Shown one piece after another: positions 7,627-14,774 of a DNA stretch of 24,177 bases. The notes under the pieces were generated by a model that saw nothing but the letters and a program-made list of their open reading frames with translations, did not search any database and was not told the origin of the DNA. Position 1 is the first letter of the stretch. Each line of letters starts with the position of its first letter. A program made the translations under genes and the position numbers. The stretch is from Bacteroidota bacterium. GTDB taxonomy: Bacteria > Bacteroidota > Bacteroidia > Bacteroidales > VadinHA17. The stretch lies in assembly GCA_023430725.1 (NCBI GenBank), contig JAEYZD010000148.1, positions 1-24,177 of the forward strand. Reading direction: 5' to 3'.

Positions 7627-9480
7627 TTAACTATTGTTGAGCTTGCCACCGGCAAAGACACGAAGGGCATTAAGTTGCTCATCAGCAGGCACGGACCGTA
7701 ACTTTTGTGCACTCTCGGTAAGGAACCCGTTATTCTGAATCTGTGTTGCCATCTTCCTGAACCAGACCTTTTCATCATCCATCTTTCCGTAAGCCTTCTC
7801 CTCCCGGTACAGCCTGTCAATCATTGTCACAAAATCAACCCTTCCCGTAAAGTCATATACGGCATCATGAAGCACCCGGCCTGCGGCACTCTCCTGCTCA
7901 GGAGAGGCCGCGGATACTATAAGATCAGAAACCGCTTTCAACGTCTGTCCTCCGAATCCGTAAACAAGCAGGATCTCTCCTGCCCGCTTCAGTGTTGCTG
8001 TCTGTGGATCATTATAGTCAAAGGCATAGCCAAAATAGATAAACACCGATGCCAGCCTCAGATGGACGTATTCCAGGTCAGTCAGCTTTTCGGCCCTTGC
8101 AAGAAGGTCAGCCTGCAGAGCGACACTCCTGATATAGTCAGCACTGTGAAAAAAGAGATCCGGCGAAGCGATCTCCGAATATTTGCCGAAGACGTGCTCC
8201 TCCACATCGAGGACCCGAATCATCTCGATCTTCGTCATAAACCGGCCGTTGGGCGAACCATCCTCCCCCCGAAGCTCAGGCCTTATCCCGGTCACAAAAT
8301 ACATGTCCAGGTCACCCTTGTACTTCACCGGCATCCGGCCACGGTAATCACATGTAAAGTATTCTTTTACAAACTCGTAGGTAGTGCCGGAGATGTTAAT
8401 CTTTCCAGGTTCCCCTGACGACTCCATCCTGCTTGCCGTATTAACCGTATCACCCCAGATGTCATATGTAATCTTCTTGTGCCCCACCACCCCGGCTACA
8501 ACTGTCCCGGTATGAATGCCAATCCTGATATCCCAGAATCGCGCAGCCGGCCTGGAGGGATCATTCTTCATCTGCTGCATGTACTTCTGCATCTCGAGAG
8601 CTGCCAGAACCACCTCAACAGGGTTGGTCCTGTTCCTCTCCGGGATACCCCCGGCACACATGTAGGCATCACCTATCGTCTTGATCTTTTCAATGCGATA
8701 CTTCTCAGCCACAGAATCGAAATGAAAGAAGAAACGGTCCAGCTCGTCTATCAGCTGCTCGGGATTCATCTCCTCAGCGATTCTCGTAAAACCCTGAATG
8801 TCCGAGAAAAGCACTGTTACAAAGTTGTATTTCCTCTTGTCAGCCTTGCCCTTTGACATTATCTCCTCTGCAGTACCCTTGGGCAACATGTTCGCCAGCA
8901 GGTTGTCAGACTTCTCCTTCTCATGCTGCAATTCTTCCGTCCTTTCGGCAATGAGCTGCTCCAGCCTCTTCTGACGGTTCATATACAGTCTGTGCGTGCG
9001 CATCCGGAGAAGAAACCCTCCGAGCACCAGCAGCAGAGGATAAATAATCCATGCGAGCGGTGATAAATACCACGGAGCCCTCACCCTGAAACTGCAAAAA
9101 CCTTCACCTGTCATATCTTCACCGTTTGCGCGGTAACGGTAACGGAAAGTATACCTGCCGCGACCAAGATCAGTATATTCCTTGTAGGCCCGGTCACTCC
9201 ACGGAGTCCAGTCAAGGTCAGGACCGGCAAGGAAATAGGAGTACTCAACAGCTGAGTCCTTTTCCATGATGAAAACAATCCCGTCACGGTATTCAAGGAC
9301 TGGTGAGCCTGCCGAAGCATCGATGCTCCTGCCGCTCCTGTAGTCATATACACCGGTTATCCGGTTGTCAGACGACAGTATCCGCCCCTGAACTCCGCCC
9401 TGGTCAATAATGCCGTATGCCGCACCTGCACAGAGCATGATGCCGGTAATGACAAACCCACGGAATGAGTTGATAACCAT
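7627..9480 (-). CDS. Membrane-anchored class III adenylyl cyclase with Y_Y_Y sensor and degenerate HD domain
   Basis: 617 residues. A signal or membrane segment is at about 6-24, a Y_Y_Y (triple tyrosine) beta-sandwich at about 60-134 (EYSYFLAGPDLDWTPWSD, KEYTDLGRGRYTFRYRY), a transmembrane helix at about 140-158, a coiled coil at 165-195 and a class III cyclase domain at about 215-395. Catalytic positions are present: metal Asp227 (FSDIQGFT) and Asp271, purine-selecting Lys267 and Asp340 (adenine type), Asn347 and Arg351. It should make cAMP inside the cell in response to an outside signal (inference). The C-terminal ~190 residues align with the HD domain of the second cyclase in this window but have lost most metal ligands: HD becomes Ile481-Tyr482. 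The propeller repeats that usually precede Y_Y_Y domains are absent. The ATG at 9480 is clear. Confidence 0.88.
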   Translation of the reverse strand: MVINSFRGFVITGIMLCAGAAYGIIDQGGVQGRILSSDNRITGVYDYRSGRSIDASAGSPVLEYRDGIVFIMEKDSAVEYSYFLAGPDLDWTPWSDRAYKEYTDLGRGRYTFRYRYRANGEDMTGEGFCSFRVRAPWYLSPLAWIIYPLLLVLGGFLLRMRTHRLYMNRQKRLEQLIAERTEELQHEKEKSDNLLANMLPKGTAEEIMSKGKADKRKYNFVTVLFSDIQGFTRIAEEMNPEQLIDELDRFFFHFDSVAEKYRIEKIKTIGDAYMCAGGIPERNRTNPVEVVLAALEMQKYMQQMKNDPSRPAARFWDIRIGIHTGTVVAGVVGHKKITYDIWGDTVNTASRMESSGEPGKINISGTTYEFVKEYFTCDYRGRMPVKYKGDLDMYFVTGIRPELRGEDGSPNGRFMTKIEMIRVLDVEEHVFGKYSEIASPDLFFHSADYIRSVALQADLLARAEKLTDLEYVHLRLASVFIYFGYAFDYNDPQTATLKRAGEILLVYGFGGQTLKAVSDLIVSAASPEQESAAGRVLHDAVYDFTGRVDFVTMIDRLYREEKAYGKMDDEKVWFRKMATQIQNNGFLTESAQKLRSVPADEQLNALRVFAGGKLNNS

Positions 9481-9505
9481 GACGGATTAATATGTGTGAT
9501 CTATA

Positions 9506-9513
9506 CAAAAATA
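9506..9513 (-). promoter_or_regulatory. Putative -7 box for the membrane cyclase gene
   Basis: TATTTTTG on the minus strand (9513-9506) fits TAnnTTTG and sits 26-33 nt upstream of the cyclase ATG. No TTTG was found at the right distance for a -33 box, so this may be weak or need an activator. Confidence 0.4.
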
Positions 9514-9567
9514 AACTAATATTTTACTGTTTTGGTATGCCGGGCAGCCCTGTCACGATGCAATGAT

Positions 9568-9575
9568 TAATTTTG
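9568..9575 (+). promoter_or_regulatory. Putative -7 box for rdgB-porZ
   Basis: TAATTTTG matches TAnnTTTG and ends 19 nt before the rdgB ATG. No good -33 TTTG lies 19-22 nt upstream. It is divergent from the box at 9506-9513, so the two promoters share a 114-bp intergenic region. Confidence 0.4.
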
Positions 9576-9594
9576 CCTTTTATCACTTTAAACT

Positions 9595-10176
9595 ATGGAA
9601 CTGGTATTCGCAACAAACAACAAACATAAAGTCAGGGAGATAAGCGATCTTCTCGACGGAGATTTCAAGATTACAGGGCTCTCTGACCTCAATATCACCG
9701 AAGATATCCCGGAAGATGCCGAGACACTTGAGGAGAATGCCCTTTTTAAAGCCAGATATGTCCACGGGAAGACAGGAATGAACGTCTTCGCCGATGACAC
9801 AGGACTTGAGGTCACCGCACTCGGGGGCGCCCCTGGTGTCTGGTCTGCAAGGTACGCCGGCGAGAACAAAAGCTTTGATGACAACATCGACAAGCTTCTT
9901 CGCGAGATGCAAGGTGCTGCTGACAGAAGTGCCCGCTTCAGAACAGTGATTGCACTGATACTCGACAAGAAGGAATTTCTGTTCGAGGGCATCGTTGAAG
10001 GCGAAATCATAACTGAAAGAAAAGGCACTGGAGGCTTCGGATATGATCCGGTCTTCAGGGCAGGCGGATCAGAAAAGACATTTGCCGAAATCCCGCTCCA
10101 GGAGAAAAACATCATCTCCCACAGAGCCAGGGCAATGCGCAAGCTGATATCCTTCCTGAAAGGCTCCGGCGAATAA
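9595..10176 (+). CDS. rdgB: Non-canonical purine NTP pyrophosphatase (RdgB/HAM1)
   Basis: A house-cleaning enzyme that hydrolyses ITP, dITP and XTP to the monophosphates, keeping deaminated purines out of DNA and RNA. The 193 residues carry the N-terminal nucleotide-binding FATNNKHK (5-12), EDAETLEENALFKA, the acidic FADDTGLEV with Asp67-Asp68, GGAPGVWSARYAG, GTGGFGYDPVF, and the C-terminal SHRARA. The length and motif order are normal. The ATG at 9595 follows a -7 box. It is 31 nt upstream of porZ on the same strand and probably co-transcribed. Confidence 0.96.
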   Translation: MELVFATNNKHKVREISDLLDGDFKITGLSDLNITEDIPEDAETLEENALFKARYVHGKTGMNVFADDTGLEVTALGGAPGVWSARYAGENKSFDDNIDKLLREMQGAADRSARFRTVIALILDKKEFLFEGIVEGEIITERKGTGGFGYDPVFRAGGSEKTFAEIPLQEKNIISHRARAMRKLISFLKGSGE

Positions 10177-10207
10177 CTGGCACTGAACCACGGTCATCAA
10201 CTGCACA

Positions 10208-12514
10208 ATGAAGCAAATCATCCTGTTCGCATTCCTTATCCTACCGGCCCTCCTGGCCTCGGGACAGGGTGCCGTGGGCTCCTGGGATGATCATCTTCCC
10301 TACGGCAGATCATATGGCATCGCCTCCGGCGGAGGCAAGGTCTGGTCTTCAACAGGATCGGCAATCCTCATCCATGATCTCGGCAGCGGAGCCAACTCAA
10401 AACTGTCAAAAGTGTCAGGACTGACGGAGACAGCCATCTCACACATTGCATGGTGTGAGGCGGAGGAATCACTTATAATTGTCTACCGCAGCACAGGCAT
10501 TGACATTTTAAAAAAAGGGGTCATCACGCACATCCCGGATATTAAGAACAAATACATTCCCGGGCTGAAGGAGATCAACAGCGTAACAATCACCGGTAGC
10601 CGCGCACTGCTTGCGGCAAGTTTCGGGATTGTGGTGGTTGACATCAAGGGACGATTTATATCTGATACCTGGAGACCCGGTCCCGATGGTGAAACAAACA
10701 GCGTGAACGAATCGGCATTGCTGAACAGCCGTATATATGCAGTCACAAACCGTGGCGTATGGTCCGCACCGCAGGACCGCCAGGGACTATCCTATTATGG
10801 CAACTGGGAAAGACTTGATGGCTTTCCCGAACCCGAAGCAGGTTACAGCCATATCGCAGTTGCAGGCTCCTCCCTTATGATAATAAAACCGGGAAACACT
10901 TCACAGGCTGGCTCGCGCGACTCATTATTCCTAATTACTCCCGGCCAACCTGCGGCACTTATAACCACTGAACCGGCCGGAACCTTCAGAGCCCTTGATG
11001 GCGACGGCATCAGGGTGGTCGCCTCCCTCTCCTCCTCCATCGCCATTTATTCCGCGCAGGGCGAAGTTATCAGGCAGATCACCGGATACGGCTGGGCAAA
11101 CACAAATCCAACCGCGACTCTGACCATCGGCCAGGACCTCTGGATTGCAGATGCTTCCACCGGCCTGGTCTCGACTCAGGACTACACCCGGTTTACTGCT
11201 TATACTCTCCCCGGCCCATACACTGATAATGTTGCAGATATAGTATTCTCAGGCAACAACTTCTATGTGACCGGCGGCACAGTTGACAATGCCTGGGGTA
11301 ACGTCTACCGCCCGCTTCAGGTCTTTACCGGCAGCGGCGAGGGCTGGGACAGTCACATCCTTTACGGTGAAGCAGACAGGGATGCCATGCGGGTGATTGC
11401 TGATCCGGACAATGAGAGACACTTTTTCGTAACATCATGGGGTAACGGCCTCTACGAATTCCTTGACGGCGAGCTGATAAAAAATTACAACCAGTACAAC
11501 TCCCCGCTGGCCAGCATCAGGCCCGGGGAGAACTACACCCGCGTCTGCGGCCTGGCATGGGACCGCTCCGGAAACCTGTGGATGACGCAGACCGGTGTGA
11601 CAGGCAACCTCAAGGCCCTGACCCCTGAAGGCAACTGGATAATCACACCCGTGAACCTCAGCGTAACGGCAGTGGGTGACATGATAATTGACCGCAACCA
11701 GTACATCTGGGTGGTTCTCCCAAGGGGAAACGGACTGCTTGTCTATGATCCTGCAGGTACCCCCTCGAACACCACCGATGACAGGTATATCAGACTCCAG
11801 GTGCAGGATACAGAGGGTCATACGATGAATAACCTATACTCAATCGGCCAGGATCTTGACGGCAATATCTGGGTTGGCACTGACATTGGCCCTGCGGTAT
11901 ATTACAACCCGGGAAAAGCATTCTCCTCTGATCTTAAGGCATCGCGTATCAAGATACCGAGAAATGACGGATCAGGGCTGGCTGACTACCTCCTTGGTAC
12001 ACAGACTGTAACCGCAATTGCTGTTGACGGTGCCAACAGAAAATGGTTCGGAACTCAAAGTTCCGGTGCTTTCCTTATGTCTGATGATACCAGGAAGGAA
12101 CTGGCCCGCTTCGATGCTGCCGGCAGCCCGCTCCTTTCTGACAACATTGTCAAAATAGCTGTCAACGGCATCAGCGGAGAAGTGTGGTTCGGTACTGCTG
12201 AAGGAATCGTTTCATACAGGGGAGAAGCCACTGCCGGAGTTGATGACTTTTCAGGAATGTACGCCTTCCCTAACCCTGTAAGGGAAGATTTTGAAGGTGT
12301 TGTGACAGTCACCGGCCTCGTTGAGAATTCATCAGTCAAGATCACCGATGTGAGCGGAAATCTTGTCTGGGAGAGCACCTCACTCGGAGGACAGGCCACA
12401 TGGGATCTCCGCAACTACAGGGGTCAGCGGGTTGCAACAGGCGTATACCTGGTGTTCTGCGCCACGGAAGACGGCAACCTGGCCGGCGTGACCAAGATGC
12501 TGGTTATAAGATGA
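10208..12514 (+). CDS. porZ: PorZ-like type IX secretion system surface protein with C-terminal sorting domain
   Basis: PorZ belongs to the T9SS attachment complex (with PorU, PorV and PorQ) that links cargo proteins to lipopolysaccharide at the cell surface. This 768-residue protein is close to the known length (about 776). It has a signal peptide (1-19, ending ASG-Q), the PorZ-type N-terminal propeller opening (GSWDDHLPYGRSYGIA, KLSKVSGLTETAISHIAW, LIIVYRSTGIDIL), and later propeller blades with repeats such as WDRSGNLWMTQTG, LDGNIWVGTDIGPAVY and NRKWFGTQSSGAF. The C-terminus has a type A sorting domain (FPNPV near 690, then ITDVSGNLVW and GVYLV). Two-component-regulator propeller proteins look similar, but there is no membrane helix or kinase domain. 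The stop codon abuts the stop of the convergent cyclase gene. Confidence 0.78.
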   Translation: MKQIILFAFLILPALLASGQGAVGSWDDHLPYGRSYGIASGGGKVWSSTGSAILIHDLGSGANSKLSKVSGLTETAISHIAWCEAEESLIIVYRSTGIDILKKGVITHIPDIKNKYIPGLKEINSVTITGSRALLAASFGIVVVDIKGRFISDTWRPGPDGETNSVNESALLNSRIYAVTNRGVWSAPQDRQGLSYYGNWERLDGFPEPEAGYSHIAVAGSSLMIIKPGNTSQAGSRDSLFLITPGQPAALITTEPAGTFRALDGDGIRVVASLSSSIAIYSAQGEVIRQITGYGWANTNPTATLTIGQDLWIADASTGLVSTQDYTRFTAYTLPGPYTDNVADIVFSGNNFYVTGGTVDNAWGNVYRPLQVFTGSGEGWDSHILYGEADRDAMRVIADPDNERHFFVTSWGNGLYEFLDGELIKNYNQYNSPLASIRPGENYTRVCGLAWDRSGNLWMTQTGVTGNLKALTPEGNWIITPVNLSVTAVGDMIIDRNQYIWVVLPRGNGLLVYDPAGTPSNTTDDRYIRLQVQDTEGHTMNNLYSIGQDLDGNIWVGTDIGPAVYYNPGKAFSSDLKASRIKIPRNDGSGLADYLLGTQTVTAIAVDGANRKWFGTQSSGAFLMSDDTRKELARFDAAGSPLLSDNIVKIAVNGISGEVWFGTAEGIVSYRGEATAGVDDFSGMYAFPNPVREDFEGVVTVTGLVENSSVKITDVSGNLVWESTSLGGQATWDLRNYRGQRVATGVYLVFCATEDGNLAGVTKMLVIR

Positions 12515-13909
12515 TCAGTTGTCGGTAATCAGGGTCCGAATCCTCTCAATCTGCAGTTTCTTGTTTACCTCCCTCAGGTGGCGGGCAGTACCGGTAAAAT
12601 ATTGGTGTCCCGAAATAAACTTCACCTGCAGCTTGTTCCAGTCATTCAGACATGTAATCTTCTCCTGGGCCTTCAACTCCTCGTACAGGGTGTTTGACAC
12701 CGGGATGAAATCACTGCGGCCTAGATAATCGAGATCAGAGTCGCAGATGATCTGCTCGAGCAGGTCAGTGGGCCGGGGCGGAAGTTTAGTTGACATTATG
12801 ATGCTGCTGATGCGCTCAATCTGTTCATCGCTGTATCCGTAAGCAGGCAGCATGCTGCGGGCCAGGAGAGTCCCCTGGTATTCATGATCGTCATACGAGA
12901 CTGTGTGGCCGGCATCGTGGAACAGGGCAGCCGTCTTCAGCAGCAGTATCTCCTCGTCAGAACACCCTTCGGCCCAGCCGATCAGTTCAACCTCAGTGAC
13001 CACATCAACCGTATGCTTTACGTTGTGATAGAAGAGATAATCCGGAAGCTCCTTTTCGAGCTTGTCGAGAATTATCTCCTGGATATCAGTAAACTGAATT
13101 AGACCGAACTTGACCCTGAATGCTTCGTTGGGAACTGAGCCGAAGCTGTCTGCGGAGAGCCCCGGCAGCAATCCTTCCACCTGGTACATCTGGATGTTAC
13201 CCGTATATTTCACCGGCAGTTTACCGAAATAGCCGCAACTGAAGAACTCCTTGACAAGCTCGTAAGTCATCACGGAAATCAGGATGGAATCCCTGTCTGA
13301 GACCCCCTGTATCCGACTTGCCGTGTTCACCGCCCGGCCCTTGATATCGTATGACACCTTGCTCTTCCCCGAAATTGTTGCGGAAACAGGGCCGGTGTGT
13401 ATCCCTATTTTCAGGTTCCAGATCCTCTGTTCGCCCCTGCGCGCCGCCTCAAACTCCCTGAGGAAACGCCTCAGCTCAACAGCCGCCATCACAACCTCAA
13501 CCGGGTTGGTAATATTCTTTGAAGGGATCCCTCCGGCACACATGTAGGTGTCGCCTATTGTCCTTATCTTCTCAACATGGTATTTGCTGATTATCCGGTC
13601 AAATTCGAAGAAGATCTCATCCAGCTCATCCATCACTCCTCCGGGATCCATCCCTTCCGTAAGACTGGTAAAGCCCTGTATGTCAGCAAACAAAACCGTA
13701 ACCATATTGAACTTGAGGGTCTTCTCCTCTTCGGCCACCCTGACTCCCTTGAGTTCATTGTTCTCTACGAGAAGCCTGTATTTCTCCGTTGTTTCAAGCA
13801 GCCGGTCCTTTTCCTTCTCCAGTTTTTTCACCTGCTCCTCCAGCTCCTTGTTCTGGCGAACAAGCCTGGCTATTCGCTTGAGAAGCTGATCCCTGGATGC
13901 TGATTCCAT
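12515..13909 (-). CDS. Soluble class III nucleotidyl cyclase fused to an HD phosphohydrolase domain
   Basis: 464 residues from the ATG at 13909. The frame extends back to 14080 but would overlap recO and its promoter. A coiled coil spans about 6-52. The cyclase domain (about 62-255) keeps metal Asp76 (FADIQGFT) and Asp120, Asp188, Asn195 and Arg199. The purine-selecting Lys is replaced by Arg116 (EKIRTIGD), and the usual DIWGDTVN reads DIKGRAVN. The HD domain (about 285-450) resembles predicted metal-dependent phosphohydrolases of the COG4339 type: YHNVKHT (His295, His299), LFHDAGH (331-335), DDHEYQG (His342), CDSDLDYLGRSDF (389-401) and HQYFTGTARHLRE. There is no membrane segment, so it should act in the cytoplasm. 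The product and the HD substrate are unknown; a cyclase coupled to its own phosphodiesterase is one option, nucleotide sensing another. Confidence 0.87.
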   Translation of the reverse strand: MESASRDQLLKRIARLVRQNKELEEQVKKLEKEKDRLLETTEKYRLLVENNELKGVRVAEEEKTLKFNMVTVLFADIQGFTSLTEGMDPGGVMDELDEIFFEFDRIISKYHVEKIRTIGDTYMCAGGIPSKNITNPVEVVMAAVELRRFLREFEAARRGEQRIWNLKIGIHTGPVSATISGKSKVSYDIKGRAVNTASRIQGVSDRDSILISVMTYELVKEFFSCGYFGKLPVKYTGNIQMYQVEGLLPGLSADSFGSVPNEAFRVKFGLIQFTDIQEIILDKLEKELPDYLFYHNVKHTVDVVTEVELIGWAEGCSDEEILLLKTAALFHDAGHTVSYDDHEYQGTLLARSMLPAYGYSDEQIERISSIIMSTKLPPRPTDLLEQIICDSDLDYLGRSDFIPVSNTLYEELKAQEKITCLNDWNKLQVKFISGHQYFTGTARHLREVNKKLQIERIRTLITDN

Positions 13910-13986
13910 CTTCGCTGAATTGCAATAATTATCCTTTCTTATAAACTCAGAGTCACGGTTCTCAGTATGCTGTGATGAAACTTTAA

Positions 13987-13994
13987 TACATTTG
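13987..13994 (+). promoter_or_regulatory. Putative -7 box for recO
   Basis: TACATTTG is a perfect TAnnTTTG, the same octamer as at the ilvE promoter, ending 17 nt before the ATG at 14012. An in-frame GTG at 13997 lies within the probable initiation region and is therefore unlikely to be the translation start. The -33 box is not evident. Confidence 0.45.
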
Positions 13995-14011
13995 AAGTGA
14001 CCAGGCCAGCC

Positions 14012-14734
14012 ATGCTGACAAGAACAAAGGCCATACTGCTTCATCACGTCCGCTATTCGGACAGTTCTCTGATTGCGCAATTCTACACGCAGGAGTACGG
14101 GCGCATTTCCGTCATGGTAAAAGGCATATCCTCAAGACGCGGCGGCACGAAATTCAATTATTTTCAGCCCCTGAACATATTCAACCTCGAGCTATATCAC
14201 CGCGATAACAGGGAGGTGCACAACCTCAGGGAGATGAGCCTTGCCTTCATCCCGGGGAAAATCAGCGGGGACATTACCAGGACATCCGTTGCGATGTTCA
14301 TCAGCGAGATCCTATATAATGTCATCCGAGAGGAAGATGCAAACAGGCTGCTGTTTGATTTCATCGAGTCGTCTGTAATCACCCTTGACGAGATGGATGA
14401 AGGAATCAGCAATTTTCATCTCTGGTTCCTTGTAGCATTTACCGATTATGCCGGCATCGGCCCTTCGCACACTGACCTGAGCAATTGCTGGTTTGACATG
14501 CTGACCGGACAGTTCACCCGGCAGCAGCCCCTTCACCCCGACCATCTTGATCCGGCAGGGGCACGGATCCTGAATCTGCTGCTCCGGATGCCGGCAGCTG
14601 AGATTGCCTCTCTCAGACTCACCGGGGATGAGCGCAGTGACCTGCTTGCCAGGCTGTTGAAGTACTACAGCCTTCACCTCCCCGGCATCAGGGAAATTCG
14701 CTCACTGCAGGTTCTGAAGGATATTTTCAGGTAA
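14012..14734 (+). CDS. recO: DNA repair protein RecO
   Basis: RecO works with RecR (and RecF) to load RecA onto SSB-coated single-stranded DNA during gap repair. The 240-residue protein begins with the OB-fold segment TKAILLHHVRYSDSSLIAQFYTQEYGRISVMVKG, typical of RecO, followed by an all-helical C-terminal domain ending in YYSLHLPGIREIRSLQVLKDIF, common in Bacteroidota homologues. The four-cysteine zinc site of some RecO proteins is not present; only one Cys is seen in the region (NCWFDMLTG). ATG 14012 was preferred over GTG 13997 because of the -7 box just upstream. It is head-to-head with the soluble cyclase gene. Confidence 0.92.
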   Translation: MLTRTKAILLHHVRYSDSSLIAQFYTQEYGRISVMVKGISSRRGGTKFNYFQPLNIFNLELYHRDNREVHNLREMSLAFIPGKISGDITRTSVAMFISEILYNVIREEDANRLLFDFIESSVITLDEMDEGISNFHLWFLVAFTDYAGIGPSHTDLSNCWFDMLTGQFTRQQPLHPDHLDPAGARILNLLLRMPAAEIASLRLTGDERSDLLARLLKYYSLHLPGIREIRSLQVLKDIFR

Positions 14735-14751
14735 ATTAATCACTCTTTAGC

Positions 14752-14759
14752 TATCTTTG
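14752..14759 (+). promoter_or_regulatory. Putative -7 box for the GH3-family gene
   Basis: TATCTTTG fits TAnnTTTG and lies 16-23 nt upstream of the ATG at 14775. A TTTC at 14725-14728, 23 nt further upstream, is a possible poor -33 box. The in-frame TTG at 14757 overlaps this box and so is not a credible start. Confidence 0.4.
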
Positions 14760-14774
14760 AACAAAATAAAACCG

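Noticed and set aside
7705..8418. Plus-strand 237-codon open frame inside the membrane cyclase
   Set aside because: It is antisense to a clearly conserved domain protein and has no family features.
13997..14011. GTG start for recO at 13997
   Set aside because: It lies 3 nt after the -7 box and upstream of the likely transcription start.
13910..14080. 57-residue N-terminal extension of the soluble cyclase
   Set aside because: It overlaps recO and the recO promoter; the sequence is unlike a domain, and the coiled coil begins right after the ATG at 13909.
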